Positions 19,170 to 28,855 of a DNA stretch of 64,000 nt are shown piece after piece; position 1 is the stretch's first letter, and every line of letters starts with the position of its first letter. Under the pieces are notes generated by a model that worked only from the letters and a program-made list of their open reading frames with translations, did no database searches and was not told the DNA's origin. Made by a program: the position numbers and the translations under genes. Source of the stretch: an uncultured Pseudomonadota bacterium (GTDB lineage: Bacteria; Pseudomonadota; Gammaproteobacteria; Burkholderiales; SG8-41). The stretch spans positions 8,262-72,261 of the forward strand of contig CAMPGR010000002.1 in the NCBI GenBank assembly GCA_946885605.1, given 5' to 3'.

Positions 19170-21290
19170 ATGGGCGCACTGCCAGAGCAGCACACGCAGG
19201 GAGACGTGGTCAGCATAGCACGCACGCTGGCACAGAGCTTTCTCAACGTTCTTCCGGACCCGGCCTGGGTCAAGGATACCGCCGGCCGGTATGCAGCAAT
19301 CAATCCCGCCTACAGGAAAATGTTCGAAGCGCTGACCCGGCGTACGCCTTCCGAAATCATCGGCCGCACGGATTTCGATCTCTTTTCAAGCGACGAGGCC
19401 GAGGCAATACGCCGGCAGGAGAGCGAAATCATGGCGGCGCGCGGCGCGCTCCGCGTGCAGCAGTGCCTGCGGGACCGCGAAGGCAGGCTGCGCCGCTTTG
19501 AAGTGCACCGCATCGTGCTCCTCGACGAGGCGGGAAACGTGGAAGGCACGGTCGGATTCGCGCAGGACGTGGGCGCGAGGCTGTCCGAGGAAGAGCAGCT
19601 GCACGAACGCGTGCAGGAGCTCACGGCGCTCGTCGCCAACCTGCCGGGTATGGCCTACCGCGGTCGCGACGAGCCGGAGTGGGCGATGGAGTTCGTGAGC
19701 GAGGGCTGCCGGGCGCTCACCGGCTATGCTGCCGAGGAGTTCGTGGAGAACCGGGTTCGCAGCTGGAACTCGCTCATCGTGCTCGAGGAGTTGGAGCGCG
19801 TCTGGGAGGAACGGCGGAACCAGCTGCGTTCAAGCGGAGCCTTTGCTCTCGAATATCGTATCCAGCACGCGGACGGCACACTGCGCTGGGTATGGGAGCG
19901 CGGCCGCGCGGCCCAGGCGAGCGTGCCGACGATTACCGGCTTCATCACCGATATCACCGACACGCGCCACTATCTCGATGAGCTGGTCTATCGCGCGACC
20001 CACGATACCCTCACGGGACTTGCCAACCGCACGCTCCTCCTCGACCACATGCGCCACGCTATCGCTTACGGCGAGCGTTACCAGCGCATGGTCGCCGCGC
20101 TCGTGCTCAACATCGACAACTTCAAGTATGTGAACGAGAGCTTGGGGCACACCGCCGGTGACGAGGCGCTGAAAGAAGTGGCGGCCCGCCTGCGCAGCGC
20201 GCTGCGCGATCACGACACGATCTCCCGCATCGGCGCCGACTCCTTCGCGATGGTGCTCATGGACCAGGATAACCTCGGGGCGACTTCCCAGGTGATGAAT
20301 CGGATACTGAACGTCGTGCGCAGCCCGATCATGCTGGCGCCGCAGGAAGTGTTCGTCACATGCAGCATAGGCTGCGCAATGTATCCGACGGATGGCAACG
20401 ATCCCGAGACACTCCTGCGGCGCGCCGATACCGCGATGCACCGCGCCCGCGCGCAGGGACGCAACTGCTTTTATTTCTACTCGGCCGACATCGACCGCAA
20501 GACCGAGGAGCGCCTGCACCTCGAAGCGAGCCTGCGGCGCGCGGCCGGGCGGGGCGAGCTCTTCCTGCAGTACCAACCGCAGCTGCGGCTCGCCGACAAC
20601 ATGCCGGTGGGCGTGGAAGCGCTCGTCCGCTGGCGGCATCCCGAGCTCGGCGTCGTCTCGCCGGCGCGCTTCATTCCGCTCGCCGAGGAAACCGATCTCA
20701 TCGTGACCATCGGCGACTGGGTGCTGCACGAGGCCTGCACGCAGACCAAGGCGCTGATCGATGCGGGGCTGCCGGTCGGTCATGTTGCCGTCAACCTGTC
20801 GGCGCGGCAGTTTCGCAATCGGCGGCTCGTCGCGCGCATTCAGGAGATCCTCGAAGCGACGCGGCTCGAGCCCTGCCGTCTCGAGCTGGAGATCACCGAG
20901 AGCCTGGTGATGCACGATGTCGAATCGGTGATCGCCAAGCTGAAGGAGCTGAAGGCGTTGGGCGTGCTGCTTTCGATAGACGATTTCGGAACAGGCTACT
21001 CGAGCCTGAGCTACTTGCGGCGCTTCCCGATCGATCGCATCAAGATCGACCAGTCCTTCACCCGGGAAGTGGACAGCTCACCGGATGCAGCCGCCATCGC
21101 GCGCGCCGTGATACAGCTCGGGCACGCGCTGGGGCTGCTCGTCATCGCGGAGGGCGTGGAGAACGAGGGACAGCTACGGTTTCTGCGCGAGAACGGGTGC
21201 GACGAGATGCAGGGCTATATTTACGCCCGCCCCCTCGATCCGGATAGCCTGAAAGGCGTGATCGCCGTGCCGGCCCGGCTGCCAATGTAG
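19170..21290 (+). CDS. PAS-GGDEF-EAL protein, probable c-di-GMP phosphodiesterase
   Basis: A 706-residue cytoplasmic protein. Two PAS domains (about 20-140 and 145-265, the first opening NVLPDPAWVKDTAGRYAAIN) precede a GGDEF domain (about 270-435) and an EAL domain (about 445-700). The GGDEF signature has decayed to IGADSFAMVL, so cyclase activity is unlikely. The EAL residues are intact: VEALVRWRHP, NLSARQF, EITES, DDFGTGYSSLSYLRRFPID, KIDQSF and EGVENEG. It should hydrolyse c-di-GMP, possibly with the degenerate GGDEF acting as a GTP sensor. The start is fixed by GGGAGGTGA just before the ATG. No membrane segments. Confidence 0.93.
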   Translation: MGALPEQHTQGDVVSIARTLAQSFLNVLPDPAWVKDTAGRYAAINPAYRKMFEALTRRTPSEIIGRTDFDLFSSDEAEAIRRQESEIMAARGALRVQQCLRDREGRLRRFEVHRIVLLDEAGNVEGTVGFAQDVGARLSEEEQLHERVQELTALVANLPGMAYRGRDEPEWAMEFVSEGCRALTGYAAEEFVENRVRSWNSLIVLEELERVWEERRNQLRSSGAFALEYRIQHADGTLRWVWERGRAAQASVPTITGFITDITDTRHYLDELVYRATHDTLTGLANRTLLLDHMRHAIAYGERYQRMVAALVLNIDNFKYVNESLGHTAGDEALKEVAARLRSALRDHDTISRIGADSFAMVLMDQDNLGATSQVMNRILNVVRSPIMLAPQEVFVTCSIGCAMYPTDGNDPETLLRRADTAMHRARAQGRNCFYFYSADIDRKTEERLHLEASLRRAAGRGELFLQYQPQLRLADNMPVGVEALVRWRHPELGVVSPARFIPLAEETDLIVTIGDWVLHEACTQTKALIDAGLPVGHVAVNLSARQFRNRRLVARIQEILEATRLEPCRLELEITESLVMHDVESVIAKLKELKALGVLLSIDDFGTGYSSLSYLRRFPIDRIKIDQSFTREVDSSPDAAAIARAVIQLGHALGLLVIAEGVENEGQLRFLRENGCDEMQGYIYARPLDPDSLKGVIAVPARLPM

Positions 21291-21293
21291 CGC

Positions 21294-21314
21294 GGGCGGC
21301 GTTTCACGCCGCCC
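21294..21314 (+). terminator. strong GC hairpin after the GGDEF-EAL gene
   Basis: A perfect 8-bp stem GGGCGGCG/CGCCGCCC with loop TTTCA lies four bases after the stop codon, between convergent genes. It lacks a T-run on either strand, so it may be a transcript-stabilising 3' end or a weak terminator. Confidence 0.5.
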
Positions 21315-21355
21315 GGCTTCGTGCTGCGGGAACGAGCATTACGGGTAACGGCGCG

Positions 21356-21583
21356 TCAGTCCATTCGGCGGCGAATGTCATCGCCATACTGATGACCGAC
21401 GAACCCTCCGGCGGCTGCACCGCCCAGCGTGCCCAGGGCGTCGCCCCCGGAGAGCGCGGCCCCGCCGATACCGCCCACGGCCGCGCCAACGGCGGTATCC
21501 CTTTCGCGTGGTGTCATGTTGGAGCAGCCGACGGCTGTCACCGCCAACAGCACTGCGATCGCAGAAGTCTTCAGGTGCCTCAT
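21356..21583 (-). CDS. OsmB-like glycine-zipper lipoprotein
   Basis: A 75-residue lipoprotein: signal peptide with lipobox VTAVGC, then SNMTPRERDTAVGAAVGG and a double glycine zipper (GGIGGAALSGGDALGTLGG, AAAGGFVGHQYG). The order and spacing match E. coli OsmB, an osmotically inducible outer-membrane lipoprotein of unknown role. The glycine zippers probably form a membrane hairpin. Its ribosome site AGGTAGG precedes the ATG. Whether it responds to osmotic stress cannot be read from the sequence. Confidence 0.85.
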   Translation of the reverse strand: MRHLKTSAIAVLLAVTAVGCSNMTPRERDTAVGAAVGGIGGAALSGGDALGTLGGAAAGGFVGHQYGDDIRRRMD

Positions 21584-21799
21584 GCCTACCTCCGTTCGTC
21601 AGCGGGTTACAAAAAAACGGCCCGAAAACCAGGACCACGTAACCAACTGACCGCAATCGCCGATGCCGAGTTCGGGCAAAGCGCGCCGGACTCAATTTTT
21701 CTCAGGCTTGCGCGCGAATTCGCTTGACGCAATGCGAGGGTCATGTTCGCCTGGAAAAAATTTGTATCGCCGCCTTCGTCGCCTGCGGGCGACACGTGA

Positions 21800-22558
21800 C
21801 TAGCCGCGGCCCACGAACGGCATCGTCGTTGCCATGATGGTCATGAACTGCACGTTCACCTCCAGCGGCAGGCCCGCGATGTAGCGCACGGCTTCGCCGA
21901 CGTGCGTCACGTCGATCATCGGCTCGACCTTGACGCTGCCATCCGCCTGCTTCACGCCGCGCGCCATGCGTGCCGCGAGCTCGGTCATGGCGTTGCCGAT
22001 ATCGATCTGGCTGCACGCGATGTCGTACTTGCGTCCATCGAGCGCGATGGTCTTGGTGAGCCCCGTGACGCCATGCTTGCTGGCGGTGTACGGCGCAGAG
22101 TCAGGACGGGGCGCGTGCGCCGAGATGGAACCGTTGTTGATGATGCGTCCGCCGCGCGGGTCCTGTGCCTTCATCATGCGGAACGCTTCCCGCGCGCAGA
22201 GAAACGATCCCGTCAGATTGACGTCCACCACGGTCTTCCACCGGTCATAGGGCAATTCCTCGAACGGCACGCCGGGTGCGTTGGCACCGGCATTGTTGAA
22301 GAGGACGTCAATGCGGCCGAATTCGTCGCGCGTGCGCTGGAACAGCATCTTCACCGAGTGGGGATCGCTCACATCGGTCGGCACGACGAGTGCGCGCTCG
22401 CGCGCGCCCGCCGCCTCTTCCGCGGTTTGCTCGAGCAGCGGCTGGCGACGCCCGGCGAGAACCACCCGGTAACCATCGCGAAGCAGCGCGAGCGCGGCTG
22501 CCTTGCCTATGCCGCTGCCGGCGCCGGTCACGACCGCAACTTTGCCGTGTGCGCTCAT
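21800..22558 (-). CDS. short-chain dehydrogenase/reductase
   Basis: A 252-residue SDR with the NAD(P) motif [15 protein letters not shown] near residue 10, NNAGAN near 90, the catalytic Ser in [20 protein letters not shown] and the YTASK (YxxxK) pair. An Arg in the AGRR after beta-2 suggests NADP preference. The C-terminal region, with [20 protein letters not shown], resembles SDRs annotated as acting on small hydroxy acids or ketones, but the substrate is unknown. The start is placed at the ATG preceded by AAAAGGAGA. It lies 95 bases downstream of the MFS gene on the same strand and could be co-transcribed. Confidence 0.92.
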   Translation of the reverse strand: MSAHGKVAVVTGAGSGIGKAAALALLRDGYRVVLAGRRQPLLEQTAEEAAGARERALVVPTDVSDPHSVKMLFQRTRDEFGRIDVLFNNAGANAPGVPFEELPYDRWKTVVDVNLTGSFLCAREAFRMMKAQDPRGGRIINNGSISAHAPRPDSAPYTASKHGVTGLTKTIALDGRKYDIACSQIDIGNAMTELAARMARGVKQADGSVKVEPMIDVTHVGEAVRYIAGLPLEVNVQFMTIMATTMPFVGRG

Positions 22559-22653
22559 CAGCTCTCCTTTTCTTTGAAGTTCGGACGCTATGCTAGCGCA
22601 AGCGCCATGCCTTGCGCAGGAAGGGCGGCAACGGCGCGAACGGCGCGCGCGAC

Positions 22654-23928
22654 TCAGCGGCGAGGCGCGGCTTGGGCAGCGGGCAGCGCGAAGGCCGAAA
22701 GCGTGGCGATGGCGGCGAGCAGCACCATGGCGGAGAGCGCGAGGGAGTGATGGATGCCGATGATGCCGCCCACGACGCCGACGGTCACGCCGCTGAAGGC
22801 GCGCAGCCCCAGCGCCGACATGGTGTAGAGGCCGATCACGCGCCCGCGGATGTGCGCCGGCGCATTCATCTGCACCAGCGTCATCGCCATCGCGTTGAAC
22901 GAGAGCTCGAGAAACCCCACGGCGAAGAGCAGCGCGAGCGCCATGGGATAGTGCGCGGTCACCGCAAAGCCGATGATCGCGCAGCACCACAGCATCGCGA
23001 GGACGAATGCGGTGCGCGGCCGGGCCGGCAGCCAACCCCGTCCTTCCAGCACGATGCCGGCGGCTAGCGCCCCCGCAGCATCGGCGGCCAGCAACGCGCT
23101 GTACGACATTCCAGGGTCGCCGTGCCCGAGATCGTGCGCGAACTCGGGCATCTGCGCGTGATAGGCATTGCCGACAAGCAGCGAGGCGCCGCCGGCGAGG
23201 AGGATCATGGAGACGATCGTGCGATTGCCCGCGATTTCACGGGCGGTGAGGATGATGTCGGCAAGGCCGCGCACGGCGCGCGCGGGCGGCAGCGGCCCTT
23301 TGCGAAAGCGCGGGCCGTAGGGCGCCTTCCACAGCCACAGCACGAGCGGAAGATAGATCAGGACGTTCACGAGTATGCCCCACGCGGGACCGAGCAGCAG
23401 CAGGAGACCGCCGCCCACCGCCGGGCCCATGAGGATGCCGAGCCAGCGCGCGGTCGCATTGAGCCGCACCGCGCTCTGCAAATGCGCCGCGCCCACGATG
23501 TCGTGGATCAGCACCTGGCTCGCTGGACCCCACAGCATGCCGGCGGACCCGTGCATGATGAGCAACACCACCGCGTGCCACATCTCCAGCGCGTCGGTCA
23601 CGAAGAGCAGGCCCCAGCCGAGCGAAGCGCCCATGAAGAGGAGCATTCCCGCCTGGATCACGCGCCGCGGATCGTAACGGTCGGCGAGCGCACCGGACCA
23701 GGTCGAGAGGAGCAGGAACGGCAGCCAATGCGAGATCACCGCGAAGCCCGCAAGCGTCTGCGACTGGAATTTCTGGTACATCACCCAGTAGCTGATGACG
23801 TGCTCGATGTTGTCCGCCATCATCGCAATGGCGGACGTGACGAAGTAAACGCGATAGCCGGGATGGCGCAGCGCGGGGAAGGACCGTCCGATGGGTGGCG
23901 CTTGGGGCTTCTCGGGCGCGTTGCTCAC
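22654..23928 (-). CDS. MFS exporter (EntS/DUF894-like)
   Basis: A 424-residue inner-membrane protein with about 12 hydrophobic helices, of the major facilitator group that includes enterobactin exporter-like proteins. The opening [20 protein letters not shown] and the loop 2-3 motif [18 protein letters not shown] are typical. The loop 8-9 region is short and the C-terminus ends soon after helix 12. Substrate unknown; proteins of this shape move siderophores, drugs or metabolites out of the cell by proton antiport. The SDR follows on the same strand. Confidence 0.88.
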   Translation of the reverse strand: MSNAPEKPQAPPIGRSFPALRHPGYRVYFVTSAIAMMADNIEHVISYWVMYQKFQSQTLAGFAVISHWLPFLLLSTWSGALADRYDPRRVIQAGMLLFMGASLGWGLLFVTDALEMWHAVVLLIMHGSAGMLWGPASQVLIHDIVGAAHLQSAVRLNATARWLGILMGPAVGGGLLLLLGPAWGILVNVLIYLPLVLWLWKAPYGPRFRKGPLPPARAVRGLADIILTAREIAGNRTIVSMILLAGGASLLVGNAYHAQMPEFAHDLGHGDPGMSYSALLAADAAGALAAGIVLEGRGWLPARPRTAFVLAMLWCCAIIGFAVTAHYPMALALLFAVGFLELSFNAMAMTLVQMNAPAHIRGRVIGLYTMSALGLRAFSGVTVGVVGGIIGIHHSLALSAMVLLAAIATLSAFALPAAQAAPRR

Positions 23929-24048
23929 GGGGCTCGAGCCGCATGCAAAGCGGCCAGTATGCCAGAGCCGTAGTCGAAGGCGATCAGCGGCCTGTATGCC
24001 ATGCGTGAGAAGGTCGTGAAGTGCCCGGCGCGACGGAGCGTGCGCCGC

Positions 24049-27009
24049 TCACAGGGGTGCGAGGGACAGTTGCACGAGAACCTGTTTCTGTTCCGCTTTG
24101 GCGGCCGGCTTGGGCTGCGTCTGACTGATGCGGGCGGCATCGAGGCCGGCTTCCTTCAGCGCCGCTGCGATCGACTCCGCGCGGCGCTGCGCGAGCTCCT
24201 CGAGCGCGCCTTCCGGCAGCGGCTGCGCCGCCAGGAGGCGGCGCCCCAACTCGCGATAGAAAGGGGTCAGGTCAGCGACCTGCGGCTCGCCGCGCGCAAA
24301 CTTGCGCAAGCGCTCGAAGACCGGGATGCGCGGCGCCGGCTTGCCGTTCTCCGCGGCGGCCGCGGCCTTCGCTTCGGCTTCCGCCTTGAGCTGCTCGAGG
24401 GCCTCCTCTGAAAAGCGCTCGGCGAACAAGGCGCGCATCGCATCGCGCGTGCGCTGGTCTTCGATGCTGATCGGGGCGGCGGGGTCTTCCGCCTTCACTT
24501 CGAAACCGGCGCGCTTTGCGATTTCCCGCCGCAAGGCCGCGCGCTTGAGCGCGTCCGCGTCCACCTTGGGATCGTAGCTCGCCGGTACCTCGACTTTCAG
24601 TTGAGGGCGCTTTTTGAGCGCTTCCGCGATGCGCTGGATCTTTTCGCGCTCGGGGGGAAGGAGCCGGCTCGAGCCGGGTTCGAACGCGATGGCGCCGAGA
24701 TCCTCGCCGTCTGCGCCGAAGAGGCGGCCCAGCGCGCGAAACGGCGCGGTGACCACGCTGCTCACGACGTTTCCGATGACCTTCCAGAAAGCCGCGCTGA
24801 AATCAAAGTTCGGGTCGTTGAGATTTCCCGAGATCGGTATCGCCACATCGATCACGCCGTTTTCATCCTTGAGCAGCGCGACGGCGAGCTCGAGCGGCAG
24901 GTCGAGCGCATCGGGGCTCTCGACGCGCTCGCCGAGCGTGAACTGCTCGAGGACGATCTTGTTGTCGCCCTGCAGCAGGTTGTCGCGCACGCTGTAAGAG
25001 AGGTCGAGCGACAGCCTTCCGCTCGCAATACGGTACCCGGCGAACTTCATGGCATAGGGGGACGCTTTCGTCACGTCGATATTGCGGAACTGCACGCGCA
25101 CGTTCGTGCGCTCGCTCGGCTCGAACACGTTCAGCCCGCCCGAGATGCGCGCGTAGCCGTGCTCGTCCACCCGCCCCTCGAGAGCGAGCTGGCTGCGCGT
25201 GTTGCGATCGGTCGAGATGCCGTTTACCGTGCCGGCAAGCTCGTGCATGTGCGCGGTGAATCCCGGCGTGATGCTTTCGTCCGAGAACTCGAGCCGGCCG
25301 TCCTCCACAAGCATGCGCCGCACGGTCGCGATATAGGCCGGTTCTTCGCCTTTCCGAGCGGCACCTTCCTTCGGCGCCGCGGTGTCCTTACGCCCGAGAA
25401 GGCGCCCGACATTGGTCGTGCGGTCCGCGGCGATGGCGAAGCGTCCCGCCGGGGCGGCCCAGCGAAGCTCGTCGATTTCGACGCGGGTGGGTTGGACCGA
25501 CGCGCGCAACGCTTTCGTGGACAGCGAATTCCATCCGACGAGCCGCGTGTTGGACGGGTCGTCGATCGCGACGTTCGTCAGTGAGGCCGAGCCATCATAG
25601 GTGAGGGCGGCGTCTTCCCCCATCGTCATGTTGCCGGCCAGTGCGGCTTCGCCCGATACGATCCTGATCTGGGCGTGTTGCGCGACGACGGGTTGAAACA
25701 CGGCGAGCGGCACGCCGGAAGCCTCAATGCGCGCCTTCACTGTGCGCGTTCGTGGCGCCGCACGCCCGTTCAGTGCGATGCGTCCACCGCCATTGAGCGC
25801 CGTCGCAAGCTCGAACACGAGATCTTCGGAGGCATCGAGGGCGAGGCCGGTCACGTTGCCGCCCAGTTCGACAAGCGTGACGTCGAGCCCTGTGACCTCA
25901 TCGCTCAGTGAGGCGCTGCCGTTGCTCAACTCTGCCGTACCGATCCGACCCTGCCACGCCGCGCCTGCCGGTTCGTCTGCTTTGCCGGGCAGGAGCCGTT
26001 CAAGATCGACTGCGCCGTTTGCATCGCGATGCGCAGTCACCGAAAAGTCCGCCATACGGAGCGCTTCGGCGGCAAAGCGGCGCGCCTGCGTATTGACGGC
26101 TATCCCATCGAGCGCGAGCCGGCCGATCCGTGCGAACGGCGCCTCGGCATCACGCAGCGCGAGCGCGAGATCCTGCAGCAGGAGCCGGGCGTTGTGCACT
26201 TCGATGCGCGGCTTCCCGTCCTCGATCGAAAAGCGATAGGGCACCTCGAGGTCTGCGCGGCCCGACTTGATGTGAGCCGCAATCGTGTCGTCGAGGTAGG
26301 GATTGAGCTGCGGCAAAGCGCTGTGATTGAGTGCGAGCACGCCGGACGCGACGAGCGGCTGCAGCGCCAACTGGCCGTTCCAGCGCAGACGCGCGCCGTC
26401 GCGCGTCTGGGCGGTGAGCTTGTACGCGCTGTCTTTCGATTCAAGCGTGGAAAGCGCAGAGAGTTCGAGCGAGAGTTCCTCGATGCTCTGCTCGTAGCGT
26501 TCGCGGCGATCGGCGAAATCGATGCGCCCGTCCGCGATCGCGAGATGGCCGACGGCCATGCGCAGCGGCTCTTTCGATCCGGTGTCCTCGCGCGCCCGAG
26601 GCATCAGGGCAGCGAGGTTGAGGCGGCCTTCCTCGGAGATCTCGACATGGATCTCCGGGGCGTTCAGCCTGAGCGCGGACAGGATCACTCCCCGGCGCAC
26701 GACGGAGCGCCATTCGAAGTCGGCGACGCCTTCCTGCACGGCCAGCAAGGGGCGGCCGTTTTTATCCTCCAATACGAGCCCGGTCACGCGCAGCACGAGC
26801 GTGAAAGGGTTGAACGCGATGTCGGCGACGCGCGCACGGCTTTGGAGCTCGGAATCCGCGAACTGCGGCAGCTCGCGCTTGGCAAGCCACGGGGCCAGCA
26901 CGAAGCCGGCCGCGGCATACAACGCCACCAACCCAGCCAGGACAACAACGGCGATGACCGCGATGCGCGCCGCGCGGGCGCGCGGTATTGCGTGAGGGGA
27001 GGCGCTCAT
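24049..27009 (-). CDS. DUF748 (AsmA-like) envelope protein
   Basis: A 986-residue protein with one N-terminal membrane anchor (ARIAVIAVVVLAGLVALYAA) and a long periplasmic body. The body has repeated AsmA/DUF748 segments, for example VADIAFNPFTLVLRVTGLVL near the start and a DUF748 block around PYAMKFAGYRIASGRLSLDL. The C-terminus is OmpA-like in pattern: IAFEPGSSRLLPPEREKIQR. DUF748 proteins belong to the AsmA superfamily, whose members are proposed to shuttle phospholipid between the two membranes. Substrate transfer here is inference. The ATG at 27009 is chosen because the anchor follows at once; its ribosome site is weak. Confidence 0.88.
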   Translation of the reverse strand: MSASPHAIPRARAARIAVIAVVVLAGLVALYAAAGFVLAPWLAKRELPQFADSELQSRARVADIAFNPFTLVLRVTGLVLEDKNGRPLLAVQEGVADFEWRSVVRRGVILSALRLNAPEIHVEISEEGRLNLAALMPRAREDTGSKEPLRMAVGHLAIADGRIDFADRRERYEQSIEELSLELSALSTLESKDSAYKLTAQTRDGARLRWNGQLALQPLVASGVLALNHSALPQLNPYLDDTIAAHIKSGRADLEVPYRFSIEDGKPRIEVHNARLLLQDLALALRDAEAPFARIGRLALDGIAVNTQARRFAAEALRMADFSVTAHRDANGAVDLERLLPGKADEPAGAAWQGRIGTAELSNGSASLSDEVTGLDVTLVELGGNVTGLALDASEDLVFELATALNGGGRIALNGRAAPRTRTVKARIEASGVPLAVFQPVVAQHAQIRIVSGEAALAGNMTMGEDAALTYDGSASLTNVAIDDPSNTRLVGWNSLSTKALRASVQPTRVEIDELRWAAPAGRFAIAADRTTNVGRLLGRKDTAAPKEGAARKGEEPAYIATVRRMLVEDGRLEFSDESITPGFTAHMHELAGTVNGISTDRNTRSQLALEGRVDEHGYARISGGLNVFEPSERTNVRVQFRNIDVTKASPYAMKFAGYRIASGRLSLDLSYSVRDNLLQGDNKIVLEQFTLGERVESPDALDLPLELAVALLKDENGVIDVAIPISGNLNDPNFDFSAAFWKVIGNVVSSVVTAPFRALGRLFGADGEDLGAIAFEPGSSRLLPPEREKIQRIAEALKKRPQLKVEVPASYDPKVDADALKRAALRREIAKRAGFEVKAEDPAAPISIEDQRTRDAMRALFAERFSEEALEQLKAEAEAKAAAAAENGKPAPRIPVFERLRKFARGEPQVADLTPFYRELGRRLLAAQPLPEGALEELAQRRAESIAAALKEAGLDAARISQTQPKPAAKAEQKQVLVQLSLAPL

Positions 27010-27225
27010 AGGGGCAAACGTGAATACGGCATGTCGGGCAGCGCGGCGTTCATTGCAAGTTTCCAGCGGCATTGCGGCGGAAGTCGCGGAACTTTGCACG
27101 TTAGCACCGCTTCCGCCAGCGCAGTTACAAATCCTTACAACAACTTACATTCACCCCTGCAGGGTTGCGCTATGGTAGGTCGCGTGCCCGGTAGGGCGAT
27201 TGGCGCACGGCAAAGGAGATTCTCG

Positions 27226-27420
27226 ATGAAAAGCGCAATTGGCACGGTCCTGCTTGCGTTGACTCTTGCAGGATGTGTGGCGGTGCCGTATGAGCCCGTC
27301 CCGGCATACGGCTATTACGTCCCCGGTCCGTACTATTACGGAGCGCCTGCAGCGACCTTTCATTTCGGCTACCACTATCGCGGCGGCAACCGCCATCACC
27401 GCCATCGTCACCGCGACTGA
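27226..27420 (+). CDS. small Tyr/His-rich lipoprotein
   Basis: A 64-residue protein with a clear signal peptide and lipobox TLAGC, then a Tyr/Pro/Gly-rich body (PVPAYGYYVPGPYYYG) and a histidine-rich tail ending RHHRHRHRD. A good AAAGGAGA ribosome site fixes the start. Similar short lipoproteins with Y/P/G and basic-His tails are common and uncharacterised; the tail could bind metal, which is inference. Its end overlaps the convergent gene at 27408 by 13 bases. Confidence 0.75.
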   Translation: MKSAIGTVLLALTLAGCVAVPYEPVPAYGYYVPGPYYYGAPAATFHFGYHYRGGNRHHRHRHRD

Positions 27421-28178
27421 GCAGCGCCCACATGCGTTCCGCGGCGGTAAGCACGCAGCTCGCTCGCCTGTTCGACTTCGGTTTTCATCGCGATCAAGGC
27501 GTCCAGCGTGCGACGGCGGGCTGTGGTCGCCAGGTTGACGTCGATAAGGAGTGGGGAGTCGAGGTGCGAGCGCATTCGCGCATGCGAGGCAGGATAATGC
27601 GCGAGGAGGCTTGAGAGCGCCTCTGCCGTACGCCGGTATTCACGGTACGCGGCCTCGAGCCGCGCCTTCTTCTGGACCGCGTGCGTCACCCAGCTTGCGG
27701 TGCGATTGTCGGAGAGCATATGCGTATGGAGCAGGCGCAGGCTTTCCGATACGTCCATGCGATTACGATGGTCCGCAGCGCCTCTTCGCAGGATTTCGCG
27801 CGTTGTGAGCAGGTAGTCGTCAGCAGCCCGGGCGAATTCCTCCACCATCGAGGTGTCCATCGCGCGCAGCTTGGCGAGGTGAGCGTTAACCGCCGCATAG
27901 TGCGCCTCAAGGCTCTGGCCGAAACCGGGGAGCAAGTCTTTGCCGCCCAGAAGGGCGTCGTGCAAACGTACGCTCGCATCGTGTACGAGTGCGCTTACCG
28001 TCCGCGGCACGGTGCGCTTCTGATGCTCCCCGTATCCCAGGTAGCCGAGCAGCAAAAGCGTGCCGGTGACAGCGGCGAGCGTAGCGCAGCGTGCGGCCCC
28101 GGCCCTGCGGACAGGCAGGAGCGCCGCCCAACGCTCGCGCAGCGCGCGCATCCGGGCTTTCAATGCGTCGGCTCTCAT
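27408..28178 (-). CDS. single-span membrane protein of unknown function, downstream of udgX
   Basis: I do not recognise this 256-residue protein. Residues 1-25 are basic and cytoplasmic, about 28-47 form one membrane helix (TLAAVTGTLLLLGYLGYG), and the rest is helical, charged and probably periplasmic, with long amphipathic stretches such as LEAHYAAVNAHLAKLRAMD. It has no cysteine-based or catalytic motif that I can see. The layout (one anchor plus a four-helix-like body) recalls sensor domains of chemoreceptors or kinases lacking the cytoplasmic part. It overlaps the stop of udgX by four bases (TCATGA), so the two are translationally coupled. Confidence 0.7.
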   Translation of the reverse strand: MRADALKARMRALRERWAALLPVRRAGAARCATLAAVTGTLLLLGYLGYGEHQKRTVPRTVSALVHDASVRLHDALLGGKDLLPGFGQSLEAHYAAVNAHLAKLRAMDTSMVEEFARAADDYLLTTREILRRGAADHRNRMDVSESLRLLHTHMLSDNRTASWVTHAVQKKARLEAAYREYRRTAEALSSLLAHYPASHARMRSHLDSPLLIDVNLATTARRRTLDALIAMKTEVEQASELRAYRRGTHVGAAQSR

Positions 28179-28855
28179 GATCGTTTCACGAATTGTGCCG
28201 CGATTCTAAGGTCGGCGACAAACCGGCGATAGGCCTCGGCCTTGTATTCGTCCGGCACGCGCAGCAGCGCGGAAGGATGGACGGTGATGAGAAGCTTCGC
28301 ATTGCCCGCGTAGGGCAGGAGACGGCCGCGGTTCGCTTCGATCGGCGTCGCATCGCCAAAGAGCGAGCGCGCGGCGGTGGCGCCGAGCGCGACAACCAAT
28401 GCGGGGTGGACGATCTCGAACTCACGCTCGAGCCATGGATGGCATGCGTCGATCTCTGCATCCGCGGGCTTTTTGTGCATGCGCCGCTTGCCGCGGGGCA
28501 CGAATTTGAAGTGCTTCACGGCATTGGTCACGTACACCATGTCCCGATCGATACCGGCTTCGGCGAGCGCGCGGTCGAGCATGCGACCGGCCGGACCGAC
28601 GAAGGGCTTGCCCGCGCGGTCTTCGCTGTCGCCGGGCTGCTCGCCTACGAACATGATGGCCGCATCGGGGCTGCCCTCCCCGAAAACCGTCTGCGTCGCG
28701 TTTTTCCAAAGCCCGCATGCACGGCAAGCGCGAGCTGCACTGCGCACTTCCTCGAGCGAGCCGGCATGGGGTGCGGGATGCGTTTCGGCGGCGGGTAAAT
28801 CCCCACGCGCGGCCTCGCGCCTCTTCCTCGACCGCGGTCGCGGTGGTTCGGCCAT
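28175..28855 (-). CDS. udgX: UdgX-type uracil-DNA glycosylase
   Basis: A 226-residue member of the uracil-DNA glycosylase superfamily. It shows GEQPGDSEDRAGKPFVGPAG (71-90) and the UdgX hallmark loop KRRMHKKP (123-130). His127 is the residue that in characterised UdgX forms a covalent bond with the deoxyribose after uracil excision. CxxC at 44/47 and Cys138 fit iron-sulfur ligation, and HPSALLRVP gives the second catalytic motif. Family-4 enzymes lack the KRRxH loop, so UdgX is favoured. It would trap itself on uracil-containing DNA rather than turn over. The following membrane protein overlaps its stop codon by four bases. Confidence 0.92.
   Translation of the reverse strand: MAEPPRPRSRKRREAARGDLPAAETHPAPHAGSLEEVRSAARACRACGLWKNATQTVFGEGSPDAAIMFVGEQPGDSEDRAGKPFVGPAGRMLDRALAEAGIDRDMVYVTNAVKHFKFVPRGKRRMHKKPADAEIDACHPWLEREFEIVHPALVVALGATAARSLFGDATPIEANRGRLLPYAGNAKLLITVHPSALLRVPDEYKAEAYRRFVADLRIAAQFVKRS

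Noticed and set aside
24601..25584. Long plus-strand frames inside the DUF748 gene
   Set aside because: Antisense shadows of a continuous minus-strand coding region with a membrane anchor and conserved C-terminus.
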